DNA of 16,258 bases, taken from NCBI GenBank assembly GCA_023249895.1, contig JAHFBS010000005.1:1-16258 (forward strand). Reading direction: 5' to 3'. Numbering within the stretch: the stretch's first letter is position 1; each line of letters begins with the position of its first letter. The translations under genes were made by a program, and so were the position numbers. The stretch comes from a bacterium. GTDB taxonomy: Bacteria; Babelota; Babeliae; Babelales; RVW-14. Below are positions 14,235 to 16,258 of the stretch, piece by piece. Below the pieces are notes generated by a model. It worked only from the letters and a program-made list of their open reading frames with translations. It did no database searches and was not told the origin of the DNA.

Positions 14235-16258
14235 ATGAAAAAAGGTATTATAGTTTTTATTTTTTATTTCTTGCTTGCATCGTCCACCATGACAACCGTT
14301 GCGCAAACAGTTATAGCTGAAAATTCTACTGATCCATATAATATCGCCGCGTTGTTGCATTTACCATCACTTGCAGAGGCAGAAAACAAAGAAATTGAAG
14401 AAGCACGGCAGCTTCGAGCAAAGGTGGAAGAGGTTGCGCTAAAAAACAGAACTGCAGGCACCGCCACTAAACTTCGCAATATCCCAACGCTGGGCCAAAT
14501 AGAAATGCTTAGGCTTTGTTATAATTTGTTCTCAAAAGCCGATAAAAATAGTTCCCAAGACCTTGATGAATCCCTGTTCAGTAAAGAAGTTTTTGGGGAT
14601 CTGGAGATATTTTGTGGTGGTAGCAAAAATTCGATTGATATGCATCTTGCAAAAGTTACCGACCAAACCCAAACGTGCTTTGGCAAGGTTTATTGGCAAT
14701 CAATGTTTACCAGAAAATATAAAGATATAACCTCACATATAACTACGGTAAAACGTAGGCAACAAATCATAAAATATCTCGTCGAAAATGAAAAATTATT
14801 CAATGAAATCGAAACGCAGTTGAATATTATCAAAGCAAATAGCCAATATCTTCTATGGTTTAATAAGGGGTTGAGCGCCTTTGAAAAAGACTCAGCAATG
14901 TCGGCTTATTGGCAGAAGTTTGAAAACTTTAACCAAAGCGAAACCATGCTTGGGCTTGGCGCAAGATGGTACCTTCTCCCATACGTGGTGTCGTCACCTC
15001 TCATCGCCACACTATCATCAGCTCACTTCCTCATGGCCAAGGAGGTTAAGGTGTTTTTAAAGAGTTCTGGTATCATGGCGCTCATCTTCTTATTAAGTCA
15101 ACTCACCATAGACGTACTTACAGGGTTTCCACTCTATAATCAAATTGTGACATCTGAGAGACACTGCTCCAAATATGCATATGGTTCTGCAAATTTTGTT
15201 TTCGCACTTGATAAGTTGGGGCAGGTGATTGGTGAAGATCAAAAAATTAAATCGCTTTTCCCACGCGGAGCATTACTACAGAAAGCAACTAATGGTACTT
15301 CTTCGGCAAAATTAACCGCACTCATACAAAAATTTAAATCAGACTCATTTAAAGCAAAGCCATCTTTTTTTTCTGATAAAGGTCGCGTTCTCTGGTGTTT
15401 TAAAACATTACAAGAAGTTCATGCGGAACTTGGAGATGCTTTAGTGGCGCTCGGGCAACTTGATGCGTACATGGGCATAGCAAGGCTTTACAAAAAATAC
15501 GCAGCTCGTTCAAATGCCAGAATATGTTTTACAGAGTTTAAACAATCAAACACGCCCTATGTATGCGCCAAAGATTTTTGGTACCCAATGCTGGACCTTG
15601 TCCTCAAACCTGAAGAAATTGTAACCAATAACCTAGAGCTTGGAACTGACATTCTTGGTCATAACATGATCTTAACTGGTCCAAATGCTGCCGGTAAATC
15701 TGTATCGTTAAAGGGAATAATGTGCAACATTATTTTCTCTCATATATTTGGAATTGCTTTTGCATCAAAGTTTGTTGTTACACCTTTTGCAAAAATTAGA
15801 AGCCACTTAAACATTGCAGATGATGCCATCAGCGGTGAATCTTTATTCAAGGCTGAAAAAAACCGTGCTCGGGATTTTTTGAATGAAGCCAAAAACTTAG
15901 GACAACAATCCGGTGATTTCAAACGTTTTAATTTTGTAATCATGGATGAGATGTTCTCAAGCACAAATCCTGCAGAAGGTGAAGCAGCTGCATTTGCTAT
16001 AACCAAGAACCTTGTAAATTTACCGCATTGCATGTGCTTGTTCGCAACGCACTTCAGTAAAATGAAGCAGCTTGAGTCTTTAACTAATGGGTACTTTAGG
16101 AATTACAAAGTTTGGGTCAATGTAGATGCAGATGGAAATATTAAAAGTCCATTCAAAATAATGCCTGGAGTATCACATCAAAGCGTCGCGATAAAACTGA
16201 TGCAAGGGGAATTTGATACAGAAATTATAAATGATGCTTATAACGCGCTGATTGAGCA
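14235..16258 (+). CDS. Membrane-associated MutS-family ATPase with signal sequence, 3' end outside window
   Basis: An uninterrupted frame from ATG 14235 to the right edge (674 codons). Residues 1-29 form a signal sequence or anchor (KKGIIVFIFYFLLASS, then VAQ or VIA before possible cleavage). A charged helical stretch (about 45-80) follows. The MutS core begins near 120: GDLEIF at 121-126, then TDQTQTCFGK and VKRRQQIIKYL, which match the MutS lever/connector start (LEIF, T..G..L, I..RQ..V). Two hydrophobic segments interrupt the core at about 245-268 and 278-295. The ATPase domain has Walker A GPNAAGKS (482-489), Walker B VIMDE (D571, E572), and FATH with H606. There is no room for the MutS mismatch-recognition domain (about 100 residues of other sequence precede the core). 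Known: MutS ATPases act on DNA in the cytoplasm; membrane versions are poorly characterised. Not a mismatch repair MutS. Only a weak AAAG precedes the start. Confidence 0.8.
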   Translation, partial: MKKGIIVFIFYFLLASSTMTTVAQTVIAENSTDPYNIAALLHLPSLAEAENKEIEEARQLRAKVEEVALKNRTAGTATKLRNIPTLGQIEMLRLCYNLFSKADKNSSQDLDESLFSKEVFGDLEIFCGGSKNSIDMHLAKVTDQTQTCFGKVYWQSMFTRKYKDITSHITTVKRRQQIIKYLVENEKLFNEIETQLNIIKANSQYLLWFNKGLSAFEKDSAMSAYWQKFENFNQSETMLGLGARWYLLPYVVSSPLIATLSSAHFLMAKEVKVFLKSSGIMALIFLLSQLTIDVLTGFPLYNQIVTSERHCSKYAYGSANFVFALDKLGQVIGEDQKIKSLFPRGALLQKATNGTSSAKLTALIQKFKSDSFKAKPSFFSDKGRVLWCFKTLQEVHAELGDALVALGQLDAYMGIARLYKKYAARSNARICFTEFKQSNTPYVCAKDFWYPMLDLVLKPEEIVTNNLELGTDILGHNMILTGPNAAGKSVSLKGIMCNIIFSHIFGIAFASKFVVTPFAKIRSHLNIADDAISGESLFKAEKNRARDFLNEAKNLGQQSGDFKRFNFVIMDEMFSSTNPAEGEAAAFAITKNLVNLPHCMCLFATHFSKMKQLESLTNGYFRNYKVWVNVDADGNIKSPFKIMPGVSHQSVAIKLMQGEFDTEIINDAYNALIE

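Noticed and set aside
14235..16258. Canonical DNA mismatch repair MutS
   Set aside because: No mismatch-recognition domain, an N-terminal signal sequence, and hydrophobic segments in the core; only the ATPase and lever-type blocks are shared.

Overview
The window looks like part of a small, fairly AT-rich, Gram-negative genome of a host-associated bacterium. Gram-negative signs are a GT9 (heptosyltransferase-type) glycosyltransferase, an FKBP lipoprotein candidate and a MacA-type periplasmic adaptor. The host-associated signs are a signal-peptide-bearing protein with a eukaryotic-type cytosolic phospholipase A2 catalytic domain, several exported proteins of unknown role, and divergent versions of core genes (trigger factor). 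By inference this fits an intracellular lineage such as Candidatus Dependentiae (TM6/Babeliales), but no feature here proves the taxon.

Layout. 1-2735 is a minus-strand operon: yebC, then a yicC-like RNase gene, then a GT9 glycosyltransferase that runs off the left edge. 2981-4402 (+) is the secreted cPLA2-like phospholipase, whose 3' end overlaps the convergent ruvB (4388-5428, -). 5538-5812 carries tRNA-Lys(CTT) and tRNA-Leu(TAG). The tRNA-Leu lies 19 nt before a divergent trigger factor gene (5832-7199), followed by an exported protein of unknown function (7214-8206). rpmH (ribosomal protein L34, 8273-8407) has its own promoter candidate and ends in a strong hairpin that should terminate transcription from both strands. 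Facing it are an FKBP-type prolyl isomerase lipoprotein (8482-8955, -) and, upstream of that gene, a membrane-anchored SagB-like nitroreductase-fold protein (8977-9666, -). 9763-12885 (+) is a three-gene MacA/MacB-type transporter: adaptor, ATPase, permease.

12886-13215 has no convincing gene. The last 3 kb (13216-16258, +) is the most unusual part. A signal-peptide-bearing, multi-spanning HExxH metalloprotease of site-2-protease type is followed after 14 nt by a MutS-family ATPase that has an N-terminal signal sequence, two further hydrophobic segments inside the MutS core, and no mismatch-recognition domain. This second gene is open to the right edge (674 codons visible). The pair looks like an operon of membrane-associated proteins with no obvious known counterpart.

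How the genes may work together: the core genes (yebC, yicC, ruvB, tig, rpmH, tRNAs) are ordinary translation and DNA-maintenance functions in an unusual order. The accessory genes are strongly directed to the envelope or beyond it: phospholipase, FKBP lipoprotein, anchored oxidoreductase, MacAB-type pump, membrane protease and membrane MutS-like ATPase.
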